From the NCBI RefSeq assembly GCF_017377655.1, contig NZ_JAFREL010000011.1:26914-90913 (forward strand): a stretch of DNA of 64,000 bases. Reading direction: 5' to 3'. Under the pieces are notes generated by a model, which saw only the letters and a list, made by a program, of their open reading frames with translations, searched no databases and had not been told where the DNA came from. Below, in pieces: positions 8,368 through 17,875 of the stretch. The DNA comes from Candidatus Enterococcus ferrettii. Lineage in GTDB: Bacteria > Bacillota > Bacilli > Lactobacillales > Enterococcaceae. The first letter of the stretch is position 1. Each line of letters opens with the position of its first letter. Made by a program: the position numbers and the translations under genes.

Positions 8368-9714
8368 TTATTGAGGAACATATAGCGGCATGTAACCAAA
8401 TAGCACTAAGGTAACAATAAAAATCAGGAAGATACCTAAAGCATATTTAGCTGATTCTTTTTGCCATTGCCCCATGTCTAAACCTGTTAGACGCAGCAGT
8501 AAATAAATGAACGCTACTAATGGACTCAGCAGGTGGAACGCTTGTCCCATCAAAGAGGCTAGAGCCATTTGCATATTGGTGAAACCGTAAGCCCGTCCTG
8601 CTTCCGCCAAGACTGGCAAGACCCCAAAGTAGAACCCATCATTAGAGATGAAGAAGGTGCCGGGTGCTGAAATCAAGGCGATTACCAAGCCCCAGAAGCC
8701 AGCTAATTGTTTAGGAATAATCGTGGTGAAGCTGTTAGCCAAGGCAGTTGCCATTCCTGAACCTTGGAACAAGCCCATGAATACACCGGCTGCAAATACG
8801 AGGATAACTACTTGCACAGCATCGCCGCCGTTTGCACCGATTCGAGCAGACTGCTGCTTCAGTACTGGGTAATTTACCATTAATGCGATACACGTACCAA
8901 CTAAGAACAACAAAAGTGGTGGCAGACCGATTGGCTCATAGAATGATCCGGCTACTAACCAGGCGATCAAACCGATAGTCAAAATACCGTTAAAGATAAA
9001 GTTTTTTGGCCGACGAATTTCTAAAGTTTCTGGATCAGTTACCGTAGTCATTTCGTCAATTTCAGCATCTGATAATTCAGTGATCCCTAAGCGGGCACGC
9101 TCTTGTTTCCCCATCCGACGAGCGACAAACAAGATTACATAAAGAATGGATAATACCATCCCTGGTGCTAAATAGCTCAAAATGTCAGCGTCTACTTCTA
9201 GTACCGCCATAGCACGAGCAGTTGGACCACCCCACGGCAGCAGGTTCATAATGGTGTTTTGCAGGATGACTAAGACACCTAAGTTCATCATTTTCATATT
9301 TAGTTTCTTATAAATCGGAATAAAAGCTGAACAGCAGATCAGGGTCGTAGTTGTTCCATCACCATTCAATGAAACCGCAGCTGCAACGACTGCAGTTGCC
9401 ATCAAGACCTTCATTGGATCGCCCTTAGCAAAGTGAATCATTTTCTTTGTGACTGGATCGAATAACCCCGCATCCAACATAATAGAGAAATATAAAATAG
9501 CAAAAAGCAGCATAATCCCTGTAGTGGAGGTAGTACTGATCCCTTCTAAGACAAACTCCCCGATATTTCCTTTCTCGGCTACCCCAGTCGCCATGGCAAT
9601 CAAAGTGAAGATTAATGGAATGACCACCAATGAGGTAAATGGGGACATTTTCTTTTTCATGATTACAAACATAAAGACAATAATCATTAAATAAGACAAT
9701 ACAGTTAATAACAT
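8368..9714 (-). CDS. citH: CitMHS-family citrate/metal transporter
   Basis: This 448-residue polytopic protein (about 12 membrane segments) has the conserved pieces of CitMHS carriers: SLNGDGTTTTLICCSAFIP early, NLLPWGGPTARA in the middle and APGTFFISNDGFYFGVLPVL near the C-terminal third. These carriers import citrate complexed with a divalent metal. GGAAGGG precedes the ATG by about seven bases. It is the first gene of the minus-strand unit, divergent from oadH across a 418-bp control region, as in E. faecalis where CitH feeds citrate to citrate lyase. Confidence 0.92.
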   Translation of the reverse strand: MLLTVLSYLMIIVFMFVIMKKKMSPFTSLVVIPLIFTLIAMATGVAEKGNIGEFVLEGISTTSTTGIMLLFAILYFSIMLDAGLFDPVTKKMIHFAKGDPMKVLMATAVVAAAVSLNGDGTTTTLICCSAFIPIYKKLNMKMMNLGVLVILQNTIMNLLPWGGPTARAMAVLEVDADILSYLAPGMVLSILYVILFVARRMGKQERARLGITELSDAEIDEMTTVTDPETLEIRRPKNFIFNGILTIGLIAWLVAGSFYEPIGLPPLLLFLVGTCIALMVNYPVLKQQSARIGANGGDAVQVVILVFAAGVFMGLFQGSGMATALANSFTTIIPKQLAGFWGLVIALISAPGTFFISNDGFYFGVLPVLAEAGRAYGFTNMQMALASLMGQAFHLLSPLVAFIYLLLRLTGLDMGQWQKESAKYALGIFLIFIVTLVLFGYMPLYVPQ

Positions 9715-10132
9715 TTTTTCCCTTCCTTTCTCATATGAAGCTGAAAAACCTTTTGTTTGTAAGCGTTGACAACCCTTAGCGATAAAAAACCAATTTTTTA
9801 TTTCAAATAATACTGATGTTATTTATCGTTGGTGTGTAACCGCTTAGCACCTATAGAATAATCAATTCTTGCAACACAAAAAAGAGCCTTAAGACAAAAA
9901 GAACAGGAAAAGAACAATTATTATCTAATAGTCTTAGCGATTGCTTAACAAGATATTAACAGAATCTTAACGCTTGATAAGTGCTGTTAAATCAACGTTT
10001 TTTTAGGTTTTTCTCTCTTTCTTTTATAAAAGGAACAACGAAAGAACAATAATCGGGGATTTAAGACTATCCAATTACCCAGCAAATCATTTAATCTGGA
10101 CTCAAGCAAATAAAGTTGGAAAGGAGATTAAC
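9715..10132. promoter_or_regulatory. Divergent citH / oadH control region (418 bp)
   Basis: This gene-free, AT-rich stretch separates the two citrate transcripts. It contains a perfect cre match (9758-9771), two copies of CTTAGCGAT (9775-9783 and 9933-9941), and an inverted pair of CGATAAA elements (about 9780-9786 and 9820-9827). A possible -10 for oadH is TATAAA at 10025-10030, but no convincing -35 pairs with it, as expected for an activator-dependent promoter. In E. faecalis CitO operators lie in the equivalent region; which of these repeats is the operator is inference. Confidence 0.6.
9758..9771 (+). promoter_or_regulatory. Catabolite responsive element (cre, CcpA site)
   Basis: TGTAAGCGTTGACA matches the consensus TGWAANCGNTNWCA at every position. 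It lies 44 bp upstream of the citH start. CcpA repression of citrate fermentation is established in E. faecalis, so this site is well placed to shut off citH and possibly the oad operon in good sugars. Confidence 0.8.
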
Positions 10133-10468
10133 GTGTCTTTATTCGATAAGTTTTTTAAAAAGGATAAAACCGGAAAAACAAGTCAACAGACTGCCAAGAG
10201 CGTGGACAAAGAGTCACCTGCCAAAGATAACGAAGTATGGGAAGAGCTGCCGGGATTTATCGACACTGATTCAGAGGACTATCAGCTCGTTAGTCTAATT
10301 GCGACTGCGATTGCGACTGGCGATCAGCCCGACAGTCAATTTGTAGTGAAACGGATTTTGAAGCGGAACCCTGAGGCAAAGCAAGTATCGCTGATTGTCG
10401 CCAGCATTGCTGCAGGAGCTCATCCAGAAAGTCAGCTAAGCATTCGGAAAATTTCAAAGAGAAAGTAA
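10133..10468 (+). CDS. oadH: Oxaloacetate decarboxylase accessory subunit OadH
   Basis: This 111-residue soluble, charged protein begins MSLFDKFFKKDK and has two similar helical segments (YQLVSLIATAIATGD and QVSLIVASIAAGAHP), followed in each case by a short segment with SQ, VK/IRK and Lys. OadH is a small subunit reported in the E. faecalis Na+-pumping oxaloacetate decarboxylase, where it is thought to stand in for the gamma chain. Start GTG 10133 has AAGGAG seven bases upstream. It is the first gene of the plus-strand citrate operon. Confidence 0.8.
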   Translation: MSLFDKFFKKDKTGKTSQQTAKSVDKESPAKDNEVWEELPGFIDTDSEDYQLVSLIATAIATGDQPDSQFVVKRILKRNPEAKQVSLIVASIAAGAHPESQLSIRKISKRK

Positions 10469-10482
10469 TTAGGAGGAAGAAC

Positions 10483-10887
10483 ATGTTACGTAAATTTAAA
10501 ATCTCAATTGATGGTCAGGAATATTTAGTAGAAATGGAGGAAATCGGCGGGGTTCCACAGGCTGCACCTGCTGCACCAGCAGCTTCAGCGCCCGTGGCTG
10601 AACCAGTTCAAGCGGCCGCCGCACCTTTAGAAGAAGCACCGACCGTATCTGCCGCTTCATCCGCTCCAGCTGGTGCGGATGCGCTGACTGCTCCAATGCC
10701 GGGAGCCATTTTGAAGGTCTTGGTGAATGTAGGGGATGCCGTAAAGCAAAACCAGCCATTGATGATTTTGGAAGCGATGAAGATGGAAAATGAAATTGTT
10801 GCCAGCAGTGACGGCACAGTTACCGGTATCCACGTACAACCAGGCGATGTCGTAAATCCAGGCGATCCTTTGATCACAGTCGGTTAA
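10483..10887 (+). CDS. oadD: Biotin carrier subunit of oxaloacetate decarboxylase
   Basis: The 134-residue protein has a short N-terminal strand region, an Ala/Pro-rich flexible linker (about residues 25-70) and a C-terminal biotinyl domain with the biotin-accepting Lys100 in LEAMKMEN. It carries CO2 from the OadA carboxyltransferase to the membrane subunit OadB. A separate biotin carrier is consistent with OadA in this operon lacking its own biotin domain. AGGAGG lies about eight bases before the ATG, and the gene is 14 bp after oadH. Confidence 0.93.
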   Translation: MLRKFKISIDGQEYLVEMEEIGGVPQAAPAAPAASAPVAEPVQAAAAPLEEAPTVSAASSAPAGADALTAPMPGAILKVLVNVGDAVKQNQPLMILEAMKMENEIVASSDGTVTGIHVQPGDVVNPGDPLITVG

Positions 10888-10916
10888 GAAATAAATATGG
10901 AAAAAGGAAGTGACTT

Positions 10917-12035
10917 TTGTTGGAAACATTGATTGAAGGAGTTTTAGGTATGGGGCAGGAGCCGGGACGCATCGTAATGATGGTGATCGGGGCAGTCTTA
11001 ATGTACTTGGGTATCAAGAAGGAGTACGAGCCAACCTTGCTGGTGCCGATGGGATTAGGAACAATTTTAGTGAATTTCCCGAATTCTGGTGTACTGAGTG
11101 CTGCAGGAGAGCCGGGACCGTTTCAAGTATTGTTTGATATTGGGATCAGCACAGAATTATTCCCATTGCTATTGTTTATCGGAATTGGGGCGATGATTGA
11201 TTTTGGACCATTGCTGCAAAATCCGTTTTTACTATTATTTGGAGCTGCCGCTCAATTTGGTATCTTCTTTACAATAATTGTTGCAGTGTTGTTAGGATTT
11301 GATTTAAATGATGCGGCCTCAATTGGGATTATCGGAGCAGCGGATGGACCAACCTCTATCTTTGTGGCGAATACCTTGAATTCAAAATATATGGGAGCCA
11401 TTATGGTGGCCGCGTATTCTTACATGGCATTGGTACCAATCATCCAGCCAGTTGCGATCAAAGCTGTGACAACAAAACATGAACGTCAAATTCGCATGAA
11501 CTATCGTGCCGGCGAGGTTTCTCAAACGGCGAAGATTTTATTCCCGATTGTCATTTCAATAGTGGCCGGGTTAATTGCTCCTGTTTCCTTGCCATTAGTT
11601 GGTTTCTTGATGTTTGGAAATCTATTGAGAGAATGCGGTGTATTGGATCGTTTGTCCTTAACCGCCCAAAATGAACTGGTAAATATTATCAGTATTCTGT
11701 TAGGACTTGCTATTTCGGTAAAAATGCAATATGCGGAGTTCTTGCAGGTGGATACTTTGATGGTAATTGGTTTAGGATTAGTAGCCTTTGTAATGGATTC
11801 AGTGGGCGGTGTGCTCTTTGCTAAATTACTGAACCTGTTCCGTAAAGAGAAAATCAATCCGATGATTGGTGCGGCTGGAATTTCTGCCTTTCCGATGTCA
11901 AGTCGAGTTATTCAGAAGATGGCTACGGAGGAAGATCCGCAGAACTTCATTTTGATGCATGCAGCTGGAGCCAACGTGTCTGGTCAGATTGCTTCGGTTA
12001 TTGCTGGTGGTCTGCTGCTGGCCTTGTTAGTTTAG
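10917..12035 (+). CDS. oadB: Na+-translocating oxaloacetate decarboxylase beta subunit
   Basis: OadB decarboxylates carboxybiotin and couples this to Na+ export. The 372-residue, very hydrophobic product (about 9-10 membrane segments) holds the conserved IIGAADGPTSIFVAN segment, including the essential Asp of the family, and late conserved GAAGISAFPMSSRV and HAAGANVSGQIASVIAGG blocks. Two TTG codons (10917, 10920) follow AAGGAAG; 10917 gives six-base spacing. Start choice affects only one residue. Sits directly behind the biotin carrier gene. Confidence 0.92.
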   Translation: MLETLIEGVLGMGQEPGRIVMMVIGAVLMYLGIKKEYEPTLLVPMGLGTILVNFPNSGVLSAAGEPGPFQVLFDIGISTELFPLLLFIGIGAMIDFGPLLQNPFLLLFGAAAQFGIFFTIIVAVLLGFDLNDAASIGIIGAADGPTSIFVANTLNSKYMGAIMVAAYSYMALVPIIQPVAIKAVTTKHERQIRMNYRAGEVSQTAKILFPIVISIVAGLIAPVSLPLVGFLMFGNLLRECGVLDRLSLTAQNELVNIISILLGLAISVKMQYAEFLQVDTLMVIGLGLVAFVMDSVGGVLFAKLLNLFRKEKINPMIGAAGISAFPMSSRVIQKMATEEDPQNFILMHAAGANVSGQIASVIAGGLLLALLV

Positions 12036-12048
12036 GAGGGGAAAAAAG

Positions 12049-12174
12049 ATGTCTGCAGATTTAATGAAATCATTTGAGCTATTGGTATTTGGTTGGGGCG
12101 GCGTGTTTGTCGTGATTCTGATCATCTACGTAGCTTCGCAATTGTTAGCGAAATTGTTCCCAGTCAAAAAATAA
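12049..12174 (+). CDS. 41-residue single-span peptide, possible miniature OAD gamma chain
   Basis: An ATG preceded by AGGAGGGG opens a 41-codon frame that ends 15 bp before citC. The peptide has one hydrophobic segment (LLVFGWGGVFVVILIIYVAS), flanked by an acidic/polar N-terminus and a short Lys-rich C-terminus (FPVKK). This is the topology of the OadG gamma chain, which assembles the decarboxylase, but the cytoplasmic Zn-binding tail of classical OadG is missing. Its position just after oadB supports a role in the same complex. It is too small for confident family assignment. Confidence 0.7.
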   Translation: MSADLMKSFELLVFGWGGVFVVILIIYVASQLLAKLFPVKK

Positions 12175-12189
12175 AAAGGGGATTTTAGC

Positions 12190-13209
12190 ATGTTTGATTT
12201 AAGAAGGCTCTGGCTGGACAAAGACCAAGCTATGTTTCAGCAATGGGCCGACCTGATGAGGCGTTCTGGGTTAAGTCCGCAAGAAAGTGTCGAATACACA
12301 GTAGGACTGTTTAAAGAAGGTCAATTGATCGCCTCGGGTTCCTATCAAAAAAACATTATTAAGTGCTTGGCGGTAGAGACAGAATACCAGTCAGAAAACC
12401 TGTTAACTCAACTCATGATTCATTTAATGGAACGGATGCGGGAAAAGGATCAAAACCATTATTTCTTGTATACCAAGCCTAGTGAAGCCAAGATTTTCCA
12501 TTCACTGGGATTCCATACCATAGTAGAAAACGAATCGGTGCTGTTCACCGAACAGGGTTCGCCCAATATTGATGACTATCAGGAGCTGTTGGAGAAACAT
12601 CGGCATCCGGGAACAGCCAGCAGTATTGTGATGAATGCTAATCCTTTTACCAAGGGACATCAGTATTTAATTGAGACAGCCGCAGCTAAGAGCGATCATG
12701 TTTATGTGTTTGTTCTGTCAGAGGATCGTTCAGACTTTTCTAGTGAGGATCGGATGAATATGGTCAAGCTGGGAGTGAGCCATCTGGAAAATGTGACGGT
12801 GCTGCCGAGTCGTGATTACATGGTATCGACAGCGACGTTTCCAGCCTACTTCTTAAAAGAGAATGCGCCGTTGGCTGTAGCGAAAACTCAGGCAGCGGTG
12901 GATGCTCTGCTGTTTAAAGAAAAAATTGCCCCGATTTTGAACATTCGCTCTCGTTTTGTAGGCGAGGAGCCTTTTTCACCAGTAACGGAGGTCTACAATC
13001 GCTCGCTGCAATCCGTATTTGGTACCGAGCTGGAGCTGGTGATCGTTCCCCGCAAGGAAGTGGAGGGCGTAGCAATCAGTGCCACCAATGTGCGCAAAGC
13101 TTTAAAGGAAAAAGATGTCGAAGGGTTAACCCATCTTGTTCCTCAAACAACCTATGACTATTTGAAAAAAATCAAGAAAATAGAGGTGGAATTAAGTGGA
13201 AATTACTAA
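12190..13209 (+). CDS. citC: [Citrate (pro-3S)-lyase] ligase
   Basis: CitC acetylates the thiol of the citrate lyase prosthetic group using ATP and acetate, turning on the enzyme. The 339-residue product has an N-terminal GNAT-like part (about 1-130) and a C-terminal nucleotidyltransferase domain with [19 protein letters not shown] near residue 145 (HxGH-like TKGH) and [11 protein letters not shown] near the end. GGGGATTTT precedes the ATG. Its 3' end overlaps citD by 14 bp. Confidence 0.93.
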   Translation: MFDLRRLWLDKDQAMFQQWADLMRRSGLSPQESVEYTVGLFKEGQLIASGSYQKNIIKCLAVETEYQSENLLTQLMIHLMERMREKDQNHYFLYTKPSEAKIFHSLGFHTIVENESVLFTEQGSPNIDDYQELLEKHRHPGTASSIVMNANPFTKGHQYLIETAAAKSDHVYVFVLSEDRSDFSSEDRMNMVKLGVSHLENVTVLPSRDYMVSTATFPAYFLKENAPLAVAKTQAAVDALLFKEKIAPILNIRSRFVGEEPFSPVTEVYNRSLQSVFGTELELVIVPRKEVEGVAISATNVRKALKEKDVEGLTHLVPQTTYDYLKKIKKIEVELSGNY

Positions 13210-13504
13210 GAGTGCGGTAGCAGGTACAGTTGAATCAAGCGATATTATGATCACGCTAGATCCTCATGAAGGAGCACTAATTGAAATTGAGTTGGACAGC
13301 AGTGTGGAAAAGCAATTTGGTGATCAAATTCGCAAGGTAATTAAGGAAACGCTGGAGAAGCTGGGCATTACTTCAGCGAAGGTTGTAGCGGTAGATAAGG
13401 GCGCATTGGATTGCACGATTCAAGCTCGCACCGTGACTGCCGCTCATCGAGCCGCAGATCAGCAGGCCTACAACTGGAAGGAGATCGACTCATGGAACGC
13501 TTAA
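13196..13504 (+). CDS. citD: Citrate lyase acyl carrier protein (gamma subunit)
   Basis: This 102-residue protein carries the phosphoribosyl-dephospho-CoA arm of citrate lyase. The attachment site is visible as Ser14 in GTVESSDI, followed by the family's acidic [11 protein letters not shown] stretch. Start GTG 13196 lies seven bases after GAGGTGG and inside the end of citC. Its end overlaps the citE start by 13 bp. The length is normal for CitD. Confidence 0.93.
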   Translation: MEITKSAVAGTVESSDIMITLDPHEGALIEIELDSSVEKQFGDQIRKVIKETLEKLGITSAKVVAVDKGALDCTIQARTVTAAHRAADQQAYNWKEIDSWNA

Positions 13505-14379
13505 GAAGAACAATGATGTTTGTGCCAGGGGCCAATGCAGCGATGCTGAGAGATGCTCCCTTATATGGAGCCGATTCGATTATGTTTGATCTAGAGGATG
13601 CTGTTTCTTTAAAAGAAAAGGATTCTTCCCGAACATTGGTGCATTTTGCCCTAAAAACCTTTGATTACAGCCAGGTCGAGACGGTCGTGCGTATTAATGG
13701 TTTGGATACGGTGGGAGCTTTGGATGTTGAAGCGATGGTATTAGCTGGAGTAAATGTTATTCGGTTGCCTAAAACGGAAACGGCTCAGGATATTGTTGAT
13801 GTAGAGGCAGTAATTACCCAAGTGGAGCAGGAAAATCAAATTTCTGTAGGAACCACCAAAATGATGGCAGCAATTGAATCAGCAGAGGGTGTTTTGAATG
13901 CGAGAGAAATTGCGAAAGCTTCTGATCGGCTGATTGGAATTGCCTTAGGTGCAGAGGATTACGTAACCAATATGAAAACTCGCCGCTATCCTAATGGGCA
14001 GGAATTGTTTTTTGCCCGCAGTATGATTTTGCATGCTGCTCGAGCTGCTGGTATTGCAGCTATCGATACGGTCTATTCTGATGTGGACAATGCGGAAGGC
14101 TTCAAAGATGAAGTTCGTTTAATTAAACAGCTGGGCTTCGATGGGAAATCGGTGATTAATCCGCGCCAAATTCCTTTAGTCAACAACATTTACGCGCCAA
14201 CGGAGAGAGAAATTCAGAATGCCAAGGAAGTCATCTGGGCGATTCGTGAAGCGGAATCGAAGGGGTCTGGCGTCATTTCTCTAAATGGAAAAATGGTCGA
14301 CAAACCTATTGTAGAGCGGGCTGAGCGAGTTATTGCTTTAGCTAAAGCGGCGAAATTATTAACCGAGGAGGATATTTAA
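13492..14379 (+). CDS. citE: Citrate lyase beta subunit (citryl-ACP lyase)
   Basis: CitE cleaves citryl-ACP to acetyl-ACP and oxaloacetate. The 295-residue TIM-barrel protein begins [18 protein letters not shown] and shows MFDLEDAVS (metal-binding Asp/Glu region), the VVRINGLDT strand and a late [13 protein letters not shown] segment. ATG 13492 is preceded by AAGGAG at eight bases and overlaps citD; the longer open frame from 13411 lacks a ribosome site. Confidence 0.95.
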   Translation: MERLRRTMMFVPGANAAMLRDAPLYGADSIMFDLEDAVSLKEKDSSRTLVHFALKTFDYSQVETVVRINGLDTVGALDVEAMVLAGVNVIRLPKTETAQDIVDVEAVITQVEQENQISVGTTKMMAAIESAEGVLNAREIAKASDRLIGIALGAEDYVTNMKTRRYPNGQELFFARSMILHAARAAGIAAIDTVYSDVDNAEGFKDEVRLIKQLGFDGKSVINPRQIPLVNNIYAPTEREIQNAKEVIWAIREAESKGSGVISLNGKMVDKPIVERAERVIALAKAAKLLTEEDI

Positions 14380-14381
14380 TT

Positions 14382-15914
14382 ATGGTAATGAATAAAGTAA
14401 AGCGTGATATTCCTCAGGTATATGCGGATCAGTATGATATATACGAAGGTGAATTAGCCAATATAAATACCTATCAAGAAGCTAGCCGCAGAATCCAACC
14501 CAAGCGCCCTCGGGATAAAAAACTAGTCTCCAGCTTACGAGAAGCGATTGAGAAAACGGGTCTAAAAGACGGGATGACGATCTCCTTCCACCATCATTTC
14601 CGGGAGGGTGATTTTGTGATGAACATGGTCATGCAGGAGATTGCTGACATGGGAATCAAAAATCTTTCGATTGCGCCTAGTTCAATTGCCAATGTTCATG
14701 AGCCACTGATAGACCATATCAAAAATGGTGTGATCATCAACATTACCTCCAGCGGCTTGCGGGATAAAGTTGGCGCAGCAATTTCTGAAGGAATTATGGA
14801 AAATCCCGTGGTGATTCGTTCTCATGGCGGTCGAGCTCGGGCGATTGCGGCTGATGATATTCATATTGATGTGGCCTTTTTGGGTGCCCCCAGCTCAGAC
14901 TCCTATGGGAATGCCAATGGAACCGTCGGCAAAGCCACTTGTGGTTCATTAGGCTATGCCATGGTAGATGCAAAATATGCGGATCAGGTAGTTATCATTA
15001 CCGACACCTTAGTTCCTTTTCCAAATACACCGATCAGCATTCCGCAAACCGATGTTGATTTTGTTGTGGAAGTAGAGGCGATTGGCGATCCGAAAGGAAT
15101 TGCTAAAGGGGCCACTCGTTTTACTAAAAACCCCAAGGAATTGCTGATTGCGGAATATGCAGCCAAAGTCATTACCAGCTCTCCGTATTATCAAGATGGC
15201 TTCTCCTTCCAAACAGGAACTGGCGGAGCAGCCTTGGCTGTTTCCCGTTTTTTACGAGAGGCAATGATCAAGGATGGCATAAAGGCCAGCTTTGCTCTAG
15301 GTGGAATCACCAATGCGATGGTTGAGCTGCTGGAGGAAGGCCTAGTCGGGAAAATCATTGATGTTCAGGACTTTGACCATCCGTCAGCGATTTCTTTAGG
15401 CAAAAATTCTCAACATTATGAAATAGATGCCAATATGTACGCTTCGCCTTTGAGTAAAGGTTCCTTCATTAATCAGCTGGATACAGCTATTCTGTCTGCT
15501 TTGGAAATTGACACCAACTACAATGTGAATGTCATGACGGGTTCAGATGGAGTTATTCGTGGAGCCTCCGGCGGTCATTCGGATACGAGTATGGCCTGCA
15601 AAATGAGTCTGGTAATCTCACCTTTAGTGCGGGGAAGAATCCCCACGATTGTAGATGAAGTGAATACAGTCGTTACCCCTGGTGACAGTATTGACGTAAT
15701 TATCACCGAAGTCGGAATTGCCATTAATCCGAAACGGGCCGATTTGATTGAACACTTTAGTCAGCTGGATGTACCGATTTATACGATTGAGGAGCTTAAG
15801 GAGAAGGCCTACAGTATCGTAGGAAATCCTGAGCCCATTCAATACGGAGACAAAGTAGTAGCGCTGATCGAATACCGTGATGGGACCATTATTGATGTCG
15901 TCAAAAACGTTTAA
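14382..15914 (+). CDS. citF: Citrate lyase alpha subunit (citrate-ACP transferase)
   Basis: The 510-residue CitF exchanges acetyl for citrate on the acyl carrier protein. Recognisable parts are the HHHFREGDFVMN segment near residue 68, GGRARAIAADD, and the long conserved GSDGVIRGASGGHSDTSMA block in the C-terminal third. Length matches the family. GAGGAGG lies just upstream; ATG codons at 14382 and 14388 are both possible. It follows citE by 2 bp. Confidence 0.95.
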   Translation: MVMNKVKRDIPQVYADQYDIYEGELANINTYQEASRRIQPKRPRDKKLVSSLREAIEKTGLKDGMTISFHHHFREGDFVMNMVMQEIADMGIKNLSIAPSSIANVHEPLIDHIKNGVIINITSSGLRDKVGAAISEGIMENPVVIRSHGGRARAIAADDIHIDVAFLGAPSSDSYGNANGTVGKATCGSLGYAMVDAKYADQVVIITDTLVPFPNTPISIPQTDVDFVVEVEAIGDPKGIAKGATRFTKNPKELLIAEYAAKVITSSPYYQDGFSFQTGTGGAALAVSRFLREAMIKDGIKASFALGGITNAMVELLEEGLVGKIIDVQDFDHPSAISLGKNSQHYEIDANMYASPLSKGSFINQLDTAILSALEIDTNYNVNVMTGSDGVIRGASGGHSDTSMACKMSLVISPLVRGRIPTIVDEVNTVVTPGDSIDVIITEVGIAINPKRADLIEHFSQLDVPIYTIEELKEKAYSIVGNPEPIQYGDKVVALIEYRDGTIIDVVKNV

Positions 15915-16458
15915 TGATCTCTTCAATGGACCCGTTATCTCACTGGAGGAAATGCTGGAAAGCCGAGAAGAACGAGCAGCAATGCAACAGGAACTGCTGC
16001 TCACCGACAGCCAGAGTTCATTGCTTTGCGCGACGATGAATATTCCTGGTCCAGTGAAGACGTCGATGAAGCTAGAGGAGATATTTGAAACAATCACTGA
16101 AGCAATTGAACAGGAATTAACGGGGATTTCTCCTGATGCCAATTTATATTGGGAGAAAAATACTGGGCTGGAATACTACCTGCTGCTGCCCTTGGCTCCT
16201 CAAGAGCTGAAGACCAAGATGGTGCAGATTGAAGAGCAGCATCCCTATGGTCGATTGGTCGACTTGGACGTACTGTGGCAGGAGAATGATGAAATTAAAA
16301 GCATCAGCCGACAAGAGCTGGGTTTTGCCCCGCGGCGCTGTTTTATTTGCGACAAGGATGCGAAGGAATGCGGCCGTTCAAGAGCCCATTCGATTTTAGA
16401 AATGCAGCAGGCGATTGCTCAAATTGTTGAAAAGGAAGAGGAGTTGAAACATGGCTAA
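15895..16458 (+). CDS. citX: Apo-citrate lyase phosphoribosyl-dephospho-CoA transferase
   Basis: CitX transfers the prosthetic group made by CitG onto CitD. The product has the family's N-terminal ISLEEMLESREERAAMQ motif and the C-terminal PRRCFICDKDAKECGRSRAH cysteine-rich signature. No clear ribosome site exists; ATG 15895 (187 residues, overlapping citF by 20 bp) is taken, with GTG 15877 as an alternative, and translation is probably coupled to citF. It overlaps oadA by 8 bp. Confidence 0.9.
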   Translation: MSSKTFNDLFNGPVISLEEMLESREERAAMQQELLLTDSQSSLLCATMNIPGPVKTSMKLEEIFETITEAIEQELTGISPDANLYWEKNTGLEYYLLLPLAPQELKTKMVQIEEQHPYGRLVDLDVLWQENDEIKSISRQELGFAPRRCFICDKDAKECGRSRAHSILEMQQAIAQIVEKEEELKHG

Positions 16459-17845
16459 AAAAATCCGGTTTATGGAAACCGTACTGCGGGATGGTCAACA
16501 AAGCCAAATCGCAACGCGTATGCCAACAGAGGATATGCTGCCGATTTTAAAAACCTTAGATGAAGCAGGCTATTATTCACTGGAAATGTGGGGCGGTGCT
16601 ACCTTTGATTCATGCATTCGTTTTTTGAATGAGGATCCCTGGGAGCGATTGCGCTTGATCCGCAAAGAAGTAAAAAATACTAAGCTGCAAATGCTGTTGC
16701 GGGGGCAAAATTTATTAGGCTATAAAAACTATGCTGATGATGTTGTTCGTGATTTTGTCGAAAAATCGATTAAAAATGGGATTGATATCATTCGTGTATT
16801 CGATGCGTTAAATGATACCCGTAATTTGGCAACCTCCATTTTGGCAGCCAAAGAAGCCGGGGGACATTGTCAAACAGCCATTTCCTACACCACCAGTGAT
16901 ATCCATACCGTAGATTATTTTGTGCAGCTGGCGAAAGAAATGGCTGATTTGGGAGCCGATTCACTATGTATTAAAGATATGGCTGGTGTTTTAACTCCCC
17001 AGACTGGGTTTGAGCTCGTTAGCCGCATTAAGGATCGGATTGATTTGCCATTAGAGGTTCATACCCATGCGACTAGCGGGATTTCAGAAATGACCTATTT
17101 GAAGGCAGCGGAGGCTGGTGCGGATATTATTGATACGGCCATTTCATCCTTCTCCAGTGGGACTAGTCAGCCAGCAACAGAATCAATGGCCTTGGCTCTG
17201 GAAGAACTAGGCTTTGATACCGGCTTGAAGATGGATAAGGTGAGCGAAATTGCCAATTACTTTAATCCGATTCGTGATTGTTTTCGTGACGAAGGAATTT
17301 TAAATCCTAAAGTGAAAGACATCGAACCAAAAACTCTGATCTATCAAGTACCTGGTGGGATGCTGTCCAATCTGCTAAGTCAATTGACCGAGCAAGGCAT
17401 GCAGGATAAATATGAAGAGGTGCTGAGTGAAGTACCAAAGGTTCGGGCCGATTTAGGCTATCCTCCATTGGTTACACCGTTGTCGCAAATGGTTGGGACC
17501 CAGGCCTTAATGAACGTCATTTCTCAAGAACGGTATAAGCTGGTCCCTTCTGAAATTAAGGATTATGTGCGGGGGCTGTATGGCCGTCCACCAGTACCAA
17601 TTAATCCAACGATTCAAGAAAAGATTATCGGTGATGAAGCAGTAATTACAGCTCGACCAGCTGACTTAATTGCACCGCAGCTGCCGGCGTTCCGAGAAGA
17701 AATCAAAGAATATGCCAAATCAGAGGAAGATGTTCTGATGTACGCCTTATTTCCGCAGCAGGCCAAGGATTTTCTTGGCCGCCGAGAAGATCGGTTTTAC
17801 GATGTTCCTCTGCAAACCGTTCAAGTTACGATTGATATTTCTTAA
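16451..17845 (+). CDS. oadA: Oxaloacetate decarboxylase alpha subunit (carboxyltransferase, no biotin domain)
   Basis: The 464-residue OadA transfers the carboxyl group of oxaloacetate to biotin. It has the HMGL-like barrel starting IRFMETVLRDGQQS (metal-binding Asp), a conserved LCIKDMAGVLTP loop with the reactive Lys and the metal-ligand VHTHATSG, then the PYC/OADA conserved domain. It stops before any biotinyl domain; biotin is carried by OadD instead. GAGGAG precedes the ATG, which overlaps citX. In E. faecalis citM and citG follow oadA; here the operon ends with a terminator. Confidence 0.95.
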   Translation: MAKKIRFMETVLRDGQQSQIATRMPTEDMLPILKTLDEAGYYSLEMWGGATFDSCIRFLNEDPWERLRLIRKEVKNTKLQMLLRGQNLLGYKNYADDVVRDFVEKSIKNGIDIIRVFDALNDTRNLATSILAAKEAGGHCQTAISYTTSDIHTVDYFVQLAKEMADLGADSLCIKDMAGVLTPQTGFELVSRIKDRIDLPLEVHTHATSGISEMTYLKAAEAGADIIDTAISSFSSGTSQPATESMALALEELGFDTGLKMDKVSEIANYFNPIRDCFRDEGILNPKVKDIEPKTLIYQVPGGMLSNLLSQLTEQGMQDKYEEVLSEVPKVRADLGYPPLVTPLSQMVGTQALMNVISQERYKLVPSEIKDYVRGLYGRPPVPINPTIQEKIIGDEAVITARPADLIAPQLPAFREEIKEYAKSEEDVLMYALFPQQAKDFLGRREDRFYDVPLQTVQVTIDIS

Positions 17846-17875
17846 TTTTGTGTCCTCCTTATGACAAGTTTAAAT

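Noticed and set aside
9835..9849. Second cre site in the cit control region
   Set aside because: TGTAACCGCTTAGC fails at the two last consensus positions.
10496..10929. Several overlapping antisense frames over oadD
   Set aside because: They arise from the Ala/Pro-rich, GC-rich linker of the biotin carrier.
15624..16142. 172-codon open frame antisense to citF/citX
   Set aside because: A shadow of conserved coding sequence; no start signal.
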